NCBI RefSeq assembly: GCF_003700275.1
Contig: NZ_RBRE01000010.1
Location: 1-64,000, forward strand
Source: Pseudomonas cichorii
GTDB taxonomy: Bacteria; Pseudomonadota; Gammaproteobacteria; Pseudomonadales; Pseudomonadaceae
Length of the DNA stretch: 64,000 nt
Direction: 5' to 3'
Position 1 is the first letter of the stretch; each line of letters opens with the position of its first letter. Both the position numbers and the translations under genes were made by a program. Below, piece by piece: positions 37,201 through 46,700 of this stretch. Under the pieces are notes generated by a model, which saw only the letters and a program-made list of their open reading frames with translations, ran no database searches and was not told where the DNA came from.

Positions 37201-37723
37201 CGTGGAAGAGGCGGTGGTAATGATCGATGCCCGTAGTCAGAGCCTGTTCGCCTGGCTGCAGGCACCGAATCCGGTGGATCAGGCAGCCTTGCGTCAGCAT
37301 CTGGAAGGCGTGTTGCCGGGCTACATGATTCCAGCGGGTTTCATCGAGCAGCCGCGCTTTGCCCTGAATGCCAACGGCAAGATCGACCGCAAGAGCCTGC
37401 CGGCACCGCAGCCGGTCGCCATCGAGGGTGTGGCGCCGCGTAACGAACTGGAGCAGCAACTGGCCGAAATCTGGCAGGAGCTGCTGGAAGTGCCGCAGGT
37501 CGGGGTGTTCAACAGCTTCTTTGAACTGGGCGGCCATTCGTTACTGGCGATGCGTCTGATGACCCAGGTCGAGAAGCGCTTCGGAATCAAGATCGAGTTG
37601 CGCAGCCTGTTTCACAACCCGACGATTGCCGCGCTTGCCGAGCAGATCGAAAAACCCCAAGGGCCTTCGACGGATGAAGCCCTGGACGAAATGCAGCGTC
37701 TGTTATCAGAGATGGAAGAGTAA
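28259..37723 (+). CDS. Siderophore NRPS 2: C-A(Dab)-T-C-A-T-C-A-T
   Basis: This synthetase has 3154 residues in three modules, with carrier serines at 1024, 2057 and 3094. C1 begins YPLAPMQQGLLFHSLL and has HHILMDA, the pattern of domains that follow an epimerase. C2 has HHIVADGWS. C3 has HHIIADARS with Ala in place of the usual Gly. Specificity residues by eye: A1 DIWELTADDK, a 2,4-diaminobutyrate code; A2 DIVQIGGVYK and A3 DMPQLGAVWK, neither of which I can assign (the shared Gln at the 278 position is reminiscent of Gly-type domains). The Dab call is supported by the Dab aminotransferase gene at 53383. I take the ATG at 28259, 43 bases after the previous stop; the frame is open further upstream, overlapping the previous gene, but without a clear start. 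Confidence 0.92.
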   Translation: MNDKVKALSRNIEAIYPLAPMQQGLLFHSLLHPGKGMYLLQYRHVMVMPDLDLAAFRQAWAQVVERHELLRTSFVWKQQKRPMQVVHKQVELPITYEDWSHLSEAEQQDRLEQLLSEERVQGLDFTKAPLMRVRLYKLAPDTYQFVRSYHHILMDAWCFSIIMMDFLNGYRAAQEGRRLNLPAPRPYRDFIRWLETQKPEDHQAFWQQRLAGFDTPNQFGFGHVGRIQDAAEPVEDCVEHLSLEQTQALQNTAARHGITLNTLVQGAWALLLARYSGDRDLVFGITVAGRPVHLQGMESIVGLFINSLPLRWSWRPDDALGPWLKALQTENLSLREHESVSLAEIQRWSEVQRQDLFQSLFVFENAPIAADLRQGQLDYLISDMANRTHTNYPVTVVIVPGERLHLQLTYQTDWFLREEIEQMLRHFRALLLNMGEALGKKPETPLHHLPMLDEQEIALQQQVWAAGGLAADEQLLQPLYIERLQQQVRQTPERVALVHGEQSLTFDQLNRAANRLARHLRAEGVNSDDLIAVFDERGLDLVVMIVATLKAGAGWLPLDPRNPPQRLAQVLRQSRTPLLIHSAGQAELAMQAVELLDQPLKSLRYDPALLGSYSDEDLNIAVHDSSLAYCIFTSGSTGTPKGAMVAQAGMLNNILGKLPGLGLDANDVIAQTAPQCFDISVWQTLAGMVLGARTVILGDCIVQNPDDLTAAIERHGISILEAVPSLMQSLLDSGLDRSALRWVLATGEALPPALARRWFERYPAIPLMNAYGPAECSDDVAFHPLLERLPEQRINVPIGRATLNNRLYLLNADLQPIPAGAVGEIFVAGVGVGRGYMADPARTAAVFLPDPIANDGSRIYRTGDLARFLPNGDLEYVGRTDHQVKIRGHRIELDEIEACLTRYPGVREAVVVARDDQQRSKVLVAYVVADSAPGIEALREHVLGNLPPYMIPSAFMFLERFPLNGNGKIDRKSLPEPDFAAQSLARYVAPSSELQGQMVEAWQSVLGLDQVGVEDNFFELGGHSLLATQLIGLIGKLSGKDLPLRVVFERPTIAGMADWLENRSDSAQSSPTLLPRPAKLPLSFAQQRLWFLQQLDPQSPAYNLAGAVRLTGELHIADLHAALQSVLDQHEVLRTGFVDQAEGPSQVILARSELDLPVIDVADEQALHALLRQDAMTPFSLETAPLLRARLYRLAPEAFVLSLNCHHIVADGWSLQLIIDGLCKQYRNRRQGLTEQPLAASMQYADYALWQQQWMSSKACEQELGFWREQLAGELPVLELAADFPRPAQASQSGGRVECRLPDELTTRLRAFSAAHGWSNFIPLLTTFQLLLRSRSGEDDIIVGVPVANRHHAVLQPLVGCFVNTLVYRRKFSGERNLLQLMNELQSLSVSVQSHQDLPFDYLIEQLGVARQVSYNPLFQVMFNYFPGNALERFELTDVIAEPLDNRPDSALCDLHLDVRDSEHGISLSLQYSSDLFREQTVQIMADQYLALLEALLEQPAQALGELQWQPAERALARLDGIGVEGHQDILQAFARQVAQQPQAIAVLAGEQRLSYAELDRAAEQLAATLQAHGVGREDRVAFSLPRDARLPMTMLAILKAGAAYVPLAEDTPADRGRYILQAAQPGLCLGTATSLAALRDWNSGVPLLDIDAVNTGETLRAPVCTADQLAYVLYTSGSTGQPKGVAISRGNLMNLMLAVEQVLPLSANDRVLALTTATFDIAIVELLLPLAHGASILLADREQARDPQAIDQLLLDAQPTVMQATPATWRMLVAHTSRNWQGVRAISGGEALPCALAEAMEGRGARVINGYGPTEATVYSTFEVRTGNESGVEVPIGQPVANTAAYVLDADLQPVPAGVPGELYLAGANLGRGYFAAPRLTAAAFLPDPFVAGARMYRTGDRVRRNANGSLDYLGRLDFQVKLRGFRIELGEIEALLARISGVREAAVVLLGNGEAARLVGYYAGEPLDETLLRETLGAQLPDYMLPGQFVHLPTLPLSPSGKVDRKALPEPLQRDGQRSALSGKWEQELARLWEELLGCSDIGAEDNFFALGGHSLLAARLVARIAEQHGRRLPLRTLFEQPVLRDLAAQLAASSVESEGILRTFEEPLAPLHFTQQRLWFLDRLQGDTQAYHLSLALRLDGVLQPAVLEQALNQLIGRQHSLRTVFSETPEGARQRVEDQAAVLLDIEPLEGDEHSPAFAQKLSQEAQRSFDLTASPLFRVRIYQGQSRSVLQVTLHHIIADARSLEIFFNELQLIYQALVQGSNVCLPQLPLQFSDVAASWQGPAGQALIESQLEYWRQTLAGEPPVLNLPTDLPRPAEQGYKGQRLRFNLPATLVRQLRNTAQQHGLTAFAPLLAAWKTLLARHSGQREVWIGLPVAHRHQAHTDNLIGYFATTQVLRSQIDPLQPVEQFWQQLQASHLAAQQHADVPFERLVEALQVRRDLSHTPLFQALFNLIQRDVGAAIEQSFAGLPVQRLNVESDSALVDIGLHIEQHGDDWHCVLEYNTDLFLASTAQRYADEYRYLLEGMLRQPEARLWDIDLANADHALDQRPWNLPAQTLQGEVDLIARFERQVALSPEALAVDCQDQQLSYAQLNARSNQLAHWLRARKVGTDDLVAVCLTRGPWLLPTLLAVHKAGAAYLPLDPQHPADRLRFIIDHARPALVLSESLCGNALSGVDNVLLDQLELDDYSYENLTLAVHPQQRAYVIYTSGSTGTPKGVQVSRDNLSNLLAGLDAQLPLDNRDVWLASTTYAFDMCKPELFLPLVNGAAILLARREQVVDGHQLFALLRRATVFQATPAGWQILLETGHADWPAIRGLIGGEAVPGELVTELRSRGVQLINAYGPTETTVWSTTQALQEVPSGVADIGAPLLNTRCYVLDEMLRPVPLGTTGELYIAGSGVTRGYQHAATITASAYLPDPYAGQPGSRMYRTGDLVRRRNDGRLAYVGRSDFQVKVRGFRIEPGEIESLLRRYPGVEEAVVMIDARSQSLFAWLQAPNPVDQAALRQHLEGVLPGYMIPAGFIEQPRFALNANGKIDRKSLPAPQPVAIEGVAPRNELEQQLAEIWQELLEVPQVGVFNSFFELGGHSLLAMRLMTQVEKRFGIKIELRSLFHNPTIAALAEQIEKPQGPSTDEALDEMQRLLSEMEE

Positions 37724-37725
37724 GG

Positions 37726-40700
37726 ATGAGTGCGATGACGCAACAAGCGTTCCTGGAAATTGCGCAGCGACTGGCTTCCTTGCCTGCGGACAAGAAAAAG
37801 ATCTTCCGTCAGCGTCTGGCCGAGAAGGGCATCGATAGCTGGCGTCTGCCGATCGTGCCCGCGGTGCCTGGCGAAGGTCAGAGCCTGCCGTTGGCCCAGG
37901 CGCAGCGCCGCTTTCTCTCGGCAGAAGCCCTGAGCAGCCGGGCGCTCTACAACCTGTGCTCGGTGCTGCGTTTCGACCGCGACCTGGATGGTCAGCGTCT
38001 GCAACAGGCCATGCAGCAATTGACCGATCGCCACCAGATTCTGCGCACCCGTTACAGCACCGATGCCCAGGGGCAGTTGCAGCCGCATTGCGAAGCCTTG
38101 CAAGTGCCGCTGCCAAAGGTACAGCCGCTGACCCTGGATGCATCTGAGTACGAGCAATGGTGTGCCGACGAGTATGCGCGCCAGCTCGCCGAACCCTTTG
38201 ATCTGGCGCAATCGGCGCCGTGGCGCTGGCAGGCGTTCAGTGATGCGCAAGGGCAGTCGACCTGGCTGTTTTTCACCATTCACCACGTGGCCTACGATGC
38301 CTGGTCGGCCCAGCAACTCACGCTGGAACTGGCCGAAGCCTACCGCGCGCTCGCCGTGGGTGAGCCCGCCCGGCAACCGGAACTGAGCATTCAGTACGCC
38401 GACTATGCCGCCTGGGAACAGGAATGGCTGGACAGCGACAATTGCCAGCAACAGATCGATTTCTGGCGCACTCAACTGGACGATGCACCCGCGGCATTGT
38501 CCTTGCCACTGGATCGGCCCCGGCCCGCAGCCACGCAACGGCGCCACAGCGGCGCGGTGCTGGCCCGGGAGTTGCCGACGGAGCTGACCGCTGCGGTCGA
38601 AGCCGCGATTCGCAAGCACGGGGTAACGCTGTACATCTACGGCCTGACTGCATTCAGTTGCCTGCTGTCGCGCTACAGCGGTGAGAACGACTTGTGCCTG
38701 GGTACTTCGGCAGCCCAGCGTGATCGTCCGGAACTGGTGCCCTTGATCGGCCCGTTGCTCAACACCCTGGTGATTCGCCAACGGCTGCAAGACAACCCGG
38801 ATTTCGCCAGCGCCTTATTGCGCACCCGCGACACGGTTGCGGGAGCCTTCGATCATCAGTTGCTGCCGTTCGAGAATGTCCTCGAAAGTCTTCAAGGTTC
38901 ACGCTCCAACCCGTTGTTTCAAGTGATGTTTGTCCAGGTTGACCTGCCTGCAAGTCGTACCCTTGAATTGCCCGGTGTCGCTGTCGAAGTGCTCGACCCG
39001 CCGCAGCGCCATGCACGCTTCGACCTGACGCTGCGCATGGTGCGTACTGCCGATTCGCGTCTGCGCTGCGAACTGGAATACAGCGACGAGTTGTTCGATG
39101 CAGCCACCGTTGAGCAGATGCTCGACGACTTGCTGGCAATTTTCCGCGAGGCTTCCAGCCATCCCCAGCGTCGTCTGGGTGAGTTGCAACTGGTTTCGGC
39201 GTCGAGCGAGCTGCGCGGTTCGGCGCTGGGTTTGAACCCGGTGCCGCTGGACCAGCAAGTGCAGCACTGGGCAACCCATACACCGAACGCGACAGCCTTG
39301 TGCAGCGTCGGGCAGCGCATCGACTACGCCACTCTTGGCGCGGCTTCGTGCGTGCTGGCCAAGCGTCTGGCCGGGCAGGGGGTTGCTCCGGGCCAAGTCG
39401 TCGCGCTGTGCATGCCGCGTTGCGCCGAACAATTGCTGGCGACCCTGGCCTGCTGGCAGCGCGGTGCGGTCTGCCTGTTTCTCGATCCGGCCCAACCGCC
39501 GCAGCGGCTTGCGCAGTTAGTGCAGGACAGCGGCGCGAGCCTGTTGCTGGCCCTGGACGAAGCGCCGCAAACCGGTATCGATATTGCGCGTCTGGTGCTG
39601 GGCGCAGCCGACTGGTCGCTTGACGGCAGCGTTGAACTGACCGAAAGCCTCAGTCAGCCGCAACTGCCGGCTTATCTGATCTATACCTCGGGTTCCACCG
39701 GCCAGCCCAAAGGCGTGCTGGTCACCCATGCCAACCTGGCGCATTACGCGAACGCTGTCGGCCAACGCTTGCAGGCAAAACCGGGCAGCCGCTGGGCGAC
39801 GCTGGCGACCGTGGCTGCGGATCTGGGCCTGACCTGCGTATTCGCCGCCCTGAATGCTGGCGATTCATTGGTACTGCCACCCGCGTCGCTGACGTTCGAT
39901 CCACCGGGCTGGGCCGACTTCCTCGACGAACAGCCTGTGGACTGCCTGAAAATCGCACCTTCGCATCTGCGCGGTTTGCTGGCCCTGGACGATGCCCGTC
40001 GCGTGCTGCCCAGAGAGGTTCTGATTCTTGGCGGCGAGGGCTTCGATCAGGCCTTGTTCGCACGGGTGCGGGAACTGGTACCACAACTGCGCATCTTCAA
40101 CCACTACGGCCCTTCGGAAACCACTGTCGGGGTGATCTGTGGCGAAATCCACAGCCTCGACGACCTTGAAGCGGGCCAGTACCTGCCATTGGGCCAGCCG
40201 CTGGCCGACGCCGAGTTGCGCATCGTCGATGGTAATGGCGTTAGCGTGCCCGTCGGTGTCGCCGGTGAGCTGTTGATCGCCGGCCCCCAGGTTGCCCAGG
40301 GTTACCTCGGGCAGCCGCAACTGACCGAGCACGCATTCGGTTCGACGAGCGCAGGGCAACGTTTTTACCGTAGCGGCGACCGGGTTCGTCTGCAACGCAA
40401 CGGGCATCTGGTATTTCTCGGACGGCAGGACGATCAGGTCAAGATTCGTGGTTTCCGGGTCGAGCCGGGCGAGGTCAGTGCCTGGCTCACTGCCCAGCCT
40501 CAGGTGCGCGAAGGCGCGGTACTGGCCGCGGAGGTCAAGGGGCGCATGCAATTACTGGCCTACCTGAGCCCGTCCCTGAGCTCCGAGACTCTGGCAGAAC
40601 TGCAAGCCGAAGCTAAACGTCAGTTGCCGGAGCATATGCTGCCCGCGCATTGGTTCACGCTGGATACGCTGCCGCTGACCGCCAATGGCAAGCTGGATCG

Positions 40701-43700
40701 CCGGGCCTTGCCTGAGCCCGCTGAAGGTGAGCCGTCCGGCGAATCCACTCAGCCGCCGCTGGGCGATACGGAGCAGCGCCTGGCACAACTGTGGTGTCAG
40801 GTGCTGGGTTGCGCGCAGGTCGGACGCAACGATGATTTCTTTGCGCTGGGCGGCGATTCGATTCTCAGCCTGCAACTGATCGGCATGGCTTCGCGGCAAG
40901 GGCTCAAGCTGCAACCGCGGGATGTGCTGAAAAATCCGACCCTGGCCGACATGGCGCTGTGTGTCGACTGTCGTATGCAGCCAGCCTTGCTTAGCGTTCT
41001 CACGGCCTTCCGCGAGTTGCTTGAGCAACCGGAACTCGGGCCGGATGCCGATTTCTTTGCCGCAGGTGGCGACTCGATCCTCAGCCTGCAACTGATCGCT
41101 CGTTTGCGCCAGGCCCAATTACGCCTTATGCCACGGCAACTGTTGGAACACCCGACGCCCCGGCAACTGGTTGGCGTACTGAAACCTGTAGCCGCACCGG
41201 CTGCCGCCGCGCCAGAGCCCGTACAGGTTGAAGAACAACGGCAACCCTTGTCCCACGCCCAGCAACGGGTGTGGTTCATGCAGCAGCTCGACCCGGCGGA
41301 AACGGCGTACAACGTCACCCAGTTGCTGGCCCTGCGCGGCAATCTGGATCTGGCTCGACTGCAACGCACTTGCCAGACACTGGTCCAGCGCCATGAAGCA
41401 TTGCGCTGCCGCTTCCATGAAGAGCAAGGCCAGGTCTGGCAACGTCTGGACGAGAGCGGCGCGCCGATCTTCAATGTGCATGACCTCAGTGGTCTGGACG
41501 AGTCGGAGCAACAGGCAGCGATTGCCAGGGCGGCGAGACGTGCCTTTGATCTGGTGAACGGGCCATTGCTGGCCATCGATGTGTTTGGTGTGGCGCCCGA
41601 CGATTACCGTCTGCTGTTCAATGTCCATCACATTGCCGTCGATGGCTGGTCCATGGGCCTGCTGGTCCAGGACTTTGCCCTTATCTATCAGGATCAGCCA
41701 ACGCCTGCGCCAAGCGGCCTGTTGCCACTGATCCAGGAGCAACGCCAGCACCTGGAAGGCGAGCATGGCCAGCAATTACTCGACTACTGGCAACAACGCC
41801 TGCAAGGTCTGGGCAACGAACCTCTGGAACTGCCCGACCACAATCTGCGCCCGGCGGTGCAGGCCTACGCCGGTGCCCGTGACGAGTTTGTCCTGCCCGC
41901 CTCATTGAGTGCAGCTGTCGACGCCCAGGCCAGAGCGCTGGGTGTCACGCCATTCGTGATGTATTTTGCCGCGTATCAATTGTTGCTCTGGCGACATGCC
42001 GGGCGCACGGATTTTGCCATCGGCCTGCCGGTAGCCGGACGTGAGTCGGCAGCGGGTCAGGCGCTGGTCGGCCTGTTCGTCAACACCCTGGCGCATCGGG
42101 TGCAGATCGATGCCCGGCAAAGCCTGCAAGCCTTTATCAAAAGCCTGAGCGGGCAACTGGCCGACGATCTGGCTCATCAGCAGTTGCCGTTCGAGCAACT
42201 GCTGGACAAGCTGGATTTCGAGCGTCATCTGGATCGCACCCCGGTGTTCCAGAACCTGTTCAACTATCAGATCGACCACGGCGATTTGCGCAGCTTCAGC
42301 CTGCCGGGCGTCAGCGTGGAGTCGCTGGCATTGCCGGACGGCGTGGTCAGCGCCAAGTTCGACCTGACTTTCAACCTGTTCACTCAGGGCCGTGGTGCCG
42401 AGGCCAGTACCCGGCTGATTGTCGAGTACGCGACTGCACTGCTGAGCTCCGGCACCACCCGGCGGCTGGCGGAGGATTACCAGGGATTGCTCGCCAGCCT
42501 GACCCGACTCGACCTTGAGCAGCGTCTGCTGGAAGTGCCGCTAAACTCGGTTGCTGCCCTGGACACGGCGGGCAAGGCCATGGACTTGCCTTGCGAGGCG
42601 GACTTCGTGACTCGCTTTGAAGTGCAGGCCGCGGTCAATCCCGAGCGCGTCGCGGTGTATTGCGCGGATCGTCGCCTGAGCTATGCAGAACTGGATGCCC
42701 AGGCCAATCGCCTGGCCCATTGGCTGCAGGCGCAAGGTGTCGGTCACGAGTCGACGGTTGCTTTCTGCCTGCCACGGGATGAAAGGCTGCTGGTGTGCAT
42801 GCTGGGCATTCAGAAGGCCGGCGCCTTGTATCTGCCCCTCGACCCTGGCCATCCGGCGGCACGTCAGGCACAGATTCTCGTTCGGGCACGCCCGCAACTG
42901 CTGCTTTGCGATGCGCGGGCCGCGGATTTGCCCGAATCACTGGATTGCTGGCTGTGGGCCGATCTGCCGCTGTCGCAGTTCCCGACACAGGCTCCGGCGT
43001 TGGGCACAGACCTGCAGCAACTGGCTTATACGCTCTATACCTCGGGTTCCACCGGGCAACCCAAGGGTGTGCAGATCAGTCGTGGCAACTTCGCCAACTT
43101 CCTGCTGGCCATGGAGCAGGCGTTGCCACTGGACAACGTGCAGCGCTATCTGGCCCTGACCACTGTCACTTTCGACATTTGCGGTCTGGAGCTGTGCCTG
43201 CCGCTGGTGCGCGGCGGCACTGTGGTGCTGGCCGACGATGAACAGCGTCAGGATCCCGTGCTGCTCGCGCAACTGATCAAGGACCAGGCTGTGGATCTGA
43301 TCCAGGCCACGCCAGCTACCTGGGCGATGCTGTTGCAGGGTGATCGCCAGGTGCTGTCCGGGCGTGTGGCGCTGGCCGGTGGTGAAGCACTGGCGGCAGA
43401 AATGGCCAGTGAATTGCGCCAGTGCGTGGCGCAACTGGTCAACGTTTACGGCCCGACCGAAACCACGGTGTGGTCGACCCAGACGCCCATCGATGAACTG
43501 CAACTGGCGGTCGCGCCGATTGGCAGGCCGTTGCTCAACACCCGTTGCCACGTTCTCGACGAGCATTTGTGCGAAGTGCCGACCGGTTGCGTCGGCGAGC
43601 TTTATATCGCTGGCGAAGGCCTGGCCCGAGGTTATGCCGGGCAGCCTGGCCTGACCGCCGAGCGCTTCATTGCCGATCCGTTCAGTGTCGATGGCGGGCG

Positions 43701-46700
43701 CTTGTACCGCACCGGCGATCTTGCGCGCTGGCAGCCCGACGGGCAGCTGTATTACCTGGGCCGCACGGACGATCAGATCAAACTGCGCGGCTTCCGTATC
43801 GAGCTGGGCGAAATCGAGGCAGTGCTGCTCAGTCATCCGAAAGTATTGCAGGCGGTGGTGGCCGTACAAGGCGAGCATCTGGCAGCTTTCTGGGTAGCAG
43901 AAACAGAGAGCCCGCCCGATACAACAGAGATCCGCGATTACCTGCAAGCACGCTTGCCGGTCTACATGCTGCCGACGCATCTGCAGGCGCTGGAGCAGTT
44001 GCCGCTCAACACCAACGGCAAGGTGGATCGCAAACAGTTGCCACGCCTGCAACTGGACGTTGCCACTGCCAGCGCCGAACAGCGTCCGCTGTCGGCCAGC
44101 GAAAGCATGCTGGCCGATGTCTGGGCTGCTGTGTTGAAACGGCAACAGATTCCTGCCGATGGGCATTTCTTCCAGTTGGGCGGGCATTCGCTGATGGCCG
44201 CTCAGGTGCGCGGACGTTTGCGTGAGCAGGGCTTTGAAGTGCCGTTGCGCTGGTTGTTTGAAACTCCGGTACTGGCTGAACTCGCAGCGCGAATCGAAGG
44301 CCTGGCGCAGCATCTGGACCTCGGCGCGCTGAACATTGCGCATGTCGATCAGCAACTGGATCAGCCCTTGTCGTCGGCACAGCAGCGAGTCTGGCTGATG
44401 CAACAGCTGGATCTGACCGACAGCAGCTTCAACATGAGCAGCAACGTACGCTTGCGCGGTGAACTGGACAGCCAGGCGCTGCAACGTTCATTGCAACGCC
44501 TGGTAAGCCGCCATGCGATTCTGCGCACCACTTATCAGCAACAGGCAGGCGAATTGCGTCAACGGATTCACCAGCAACTGGCGGTAGAGCTGCAAGTACA
44601 GGAGTCGAGCGAAGCACAGTGGCCGAGCCAGGCCCGCGAGATTGCGCTGCGACCTTTCGACCTGGGCAGCGAGGCGCCATTGCGGGCGGTGCTGTACCGG
44701 ATTGATCAGCAGGAGCATGTGCTGCAACTGGTCATGCATCATATTGCCTCCGATGGCTGGTCCGGCGCGGTGCTGGTCGATGAGCTGATTCAAGGCTACG
44801 AAGCCTACAGTGCCGGTTTGCAGCCGACACAGGGCGAGCTGCCGATCCAGTACGTCGACTACGCGGTCTGGCAAGGTTCGCCTGCCGTGCAACTGCGTCA
44901 GCGTGAAGGTCTGGATTTCTGGCGCCGTACCCTGGCCGGGATTCCGGCCCAGGTGCCATTGCCATTCGATTTTCCGCGTCCGGAGCGTGATACCGGCACT
45001 GGCGCGGCGCTGGACTTCCAGTTGTCGGCCAGTACGGTCGAGCGCCTGAAAGCCTTTGCCCGGGACAGCGGCACGTCACCGTTCATGTTGTTGCTGACCT
45101 GCTATGCCGCGGTGCTGCAACGCGAGACACAAGGCCGTGATCTGGTCATCGGCACTGACGTAGCGAACCGCGATCATCCAGCCACCGAATCGCTGATCGG
45201 CTTCTTCGTCAACCTGCTGGCCCTGCGGATCCGCCTGCAACCGGAGTTGAGCTTCCGCGAGCAGGCGCTGCAAGTACGGGAGATCTGCCTGCAGGCCTTC
45301 GCCTGGCAGGACACACCATTCGAGCGGGTCGTCGAGTGCCTGGAACTGCCGCGGGTGGCCAATCTGCATCCGCTGTTGCAGACCCTGTTTGTCCTCGACA
45401 ACACGCCGCGTCAGCAGCGCCGGCTGGGCAATCTGCAGGTCGAGCCGCTGACCGGCGAGCAGCATCACTCCAAGTTCGACATGGCGCTGTTCGCCAGCGA
45501 AGACGGTGATGCCATCAGCCTGCGCTGGGTGTATCGCACCAGCCTGTTCCGACAGGCCACGGTCGAGCGCCTGCGCGATGCTTTCGAGACGCTGCTGGGC
45601 ATGGCCCTCGGCGCACCTGACAACCCTATCGATACCTTGATTCCGACTGTAAAGGGAGCTGCAGCAATGTCCACGGACAACCCGGTGCAACGCAAGATGA
45701 GCAAACTGGGCAAGATGCGCCAGAGCGGTTCGCCCATCGCTCGCGAGCCCATCGAAGCCCGGCCGCTGCGCGAAGGCTCGAAATTCCCGCTGCTGGTCAC
45801 CTTGCGGGATCGTGAGCTGGCACCGGCCATCTGGGCCGAAGCCAACCGTGACAAGGTCGAGAACTGGCTGCGCGAGCATGGCGGGATTCTCTTCCGTGGC
45901 TTCGATCTGCCGACCCCGGTCGATTTCGAGACTTTTTGCCAGGCCCTGTGCCCGCAGCTGTATGGCCAGTATGGCGACTTGCCGAAGAAGGAAGGCGGCA
46001 AGAACATCTACAAGTCCACGCCATACCCCAAGGACCGGATGATCCTGTTCCACAACGAGAGCGCGCATCAGCATCGCTGGCCGCGCCGCCAGTGGTTCTA
46101 CTGTGAGATCCCGGCCACTTCCGGCGGCGCGACGCCGATTGTCGACAGCCGCGAGGTCTACCGGGAGCTGCCGGCCTGGCTGCAGGCGAACCTGCGCCGC
46201 AAGCAACTGATGTATGTGCGCAATTTCAGCACCAGCCTGGACGTCAGCTGGCAGCATTTCTTCCAGACCGAAGATCGCGCCGAGGTCGAGCGTATCTGCC
46301 GGGAGAGCAATATCCAGTTCGAGTGGCGCGGTGCCAACGACCTGCATACCCGTCAGGTATGCCCGGCGGTGATCCTGCATCCGTTAACCGGAGAGGAAAG
46401 CTTCTTCAACCAGATCCAGCTGTACCATCCGGCCTTTCTCGATGCCGATATCCGCGAGCAGTTCTTGCGTGATGGCGAGGCGAACATGCCAAGGCAGGTG
46501 TTCTACGGTGACGGCTCGGAGCTTGAAGAAAGCGCCATCGAGGCGATAAACGCCGCCTACGACCGTTGTGCAGTGCGCTTCGACTGGCAGCAGGGCGATG
46601 TGGTGATGCTCGACAACATGCTGGCGGCGCACGCCCGTGATCCATTCGATGGCGAGCGCAAGATTGTGGTGGCCATGGGCGAGATCTATGGCCGTGATCA

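Noticed and set aside
34286..37537. 1083-codon open frame antisense to NRPS 2
   Set aside because: It has the same shadow pattern as other antisense frames here; the sense strand encodes intact A, T and C domains throughout.
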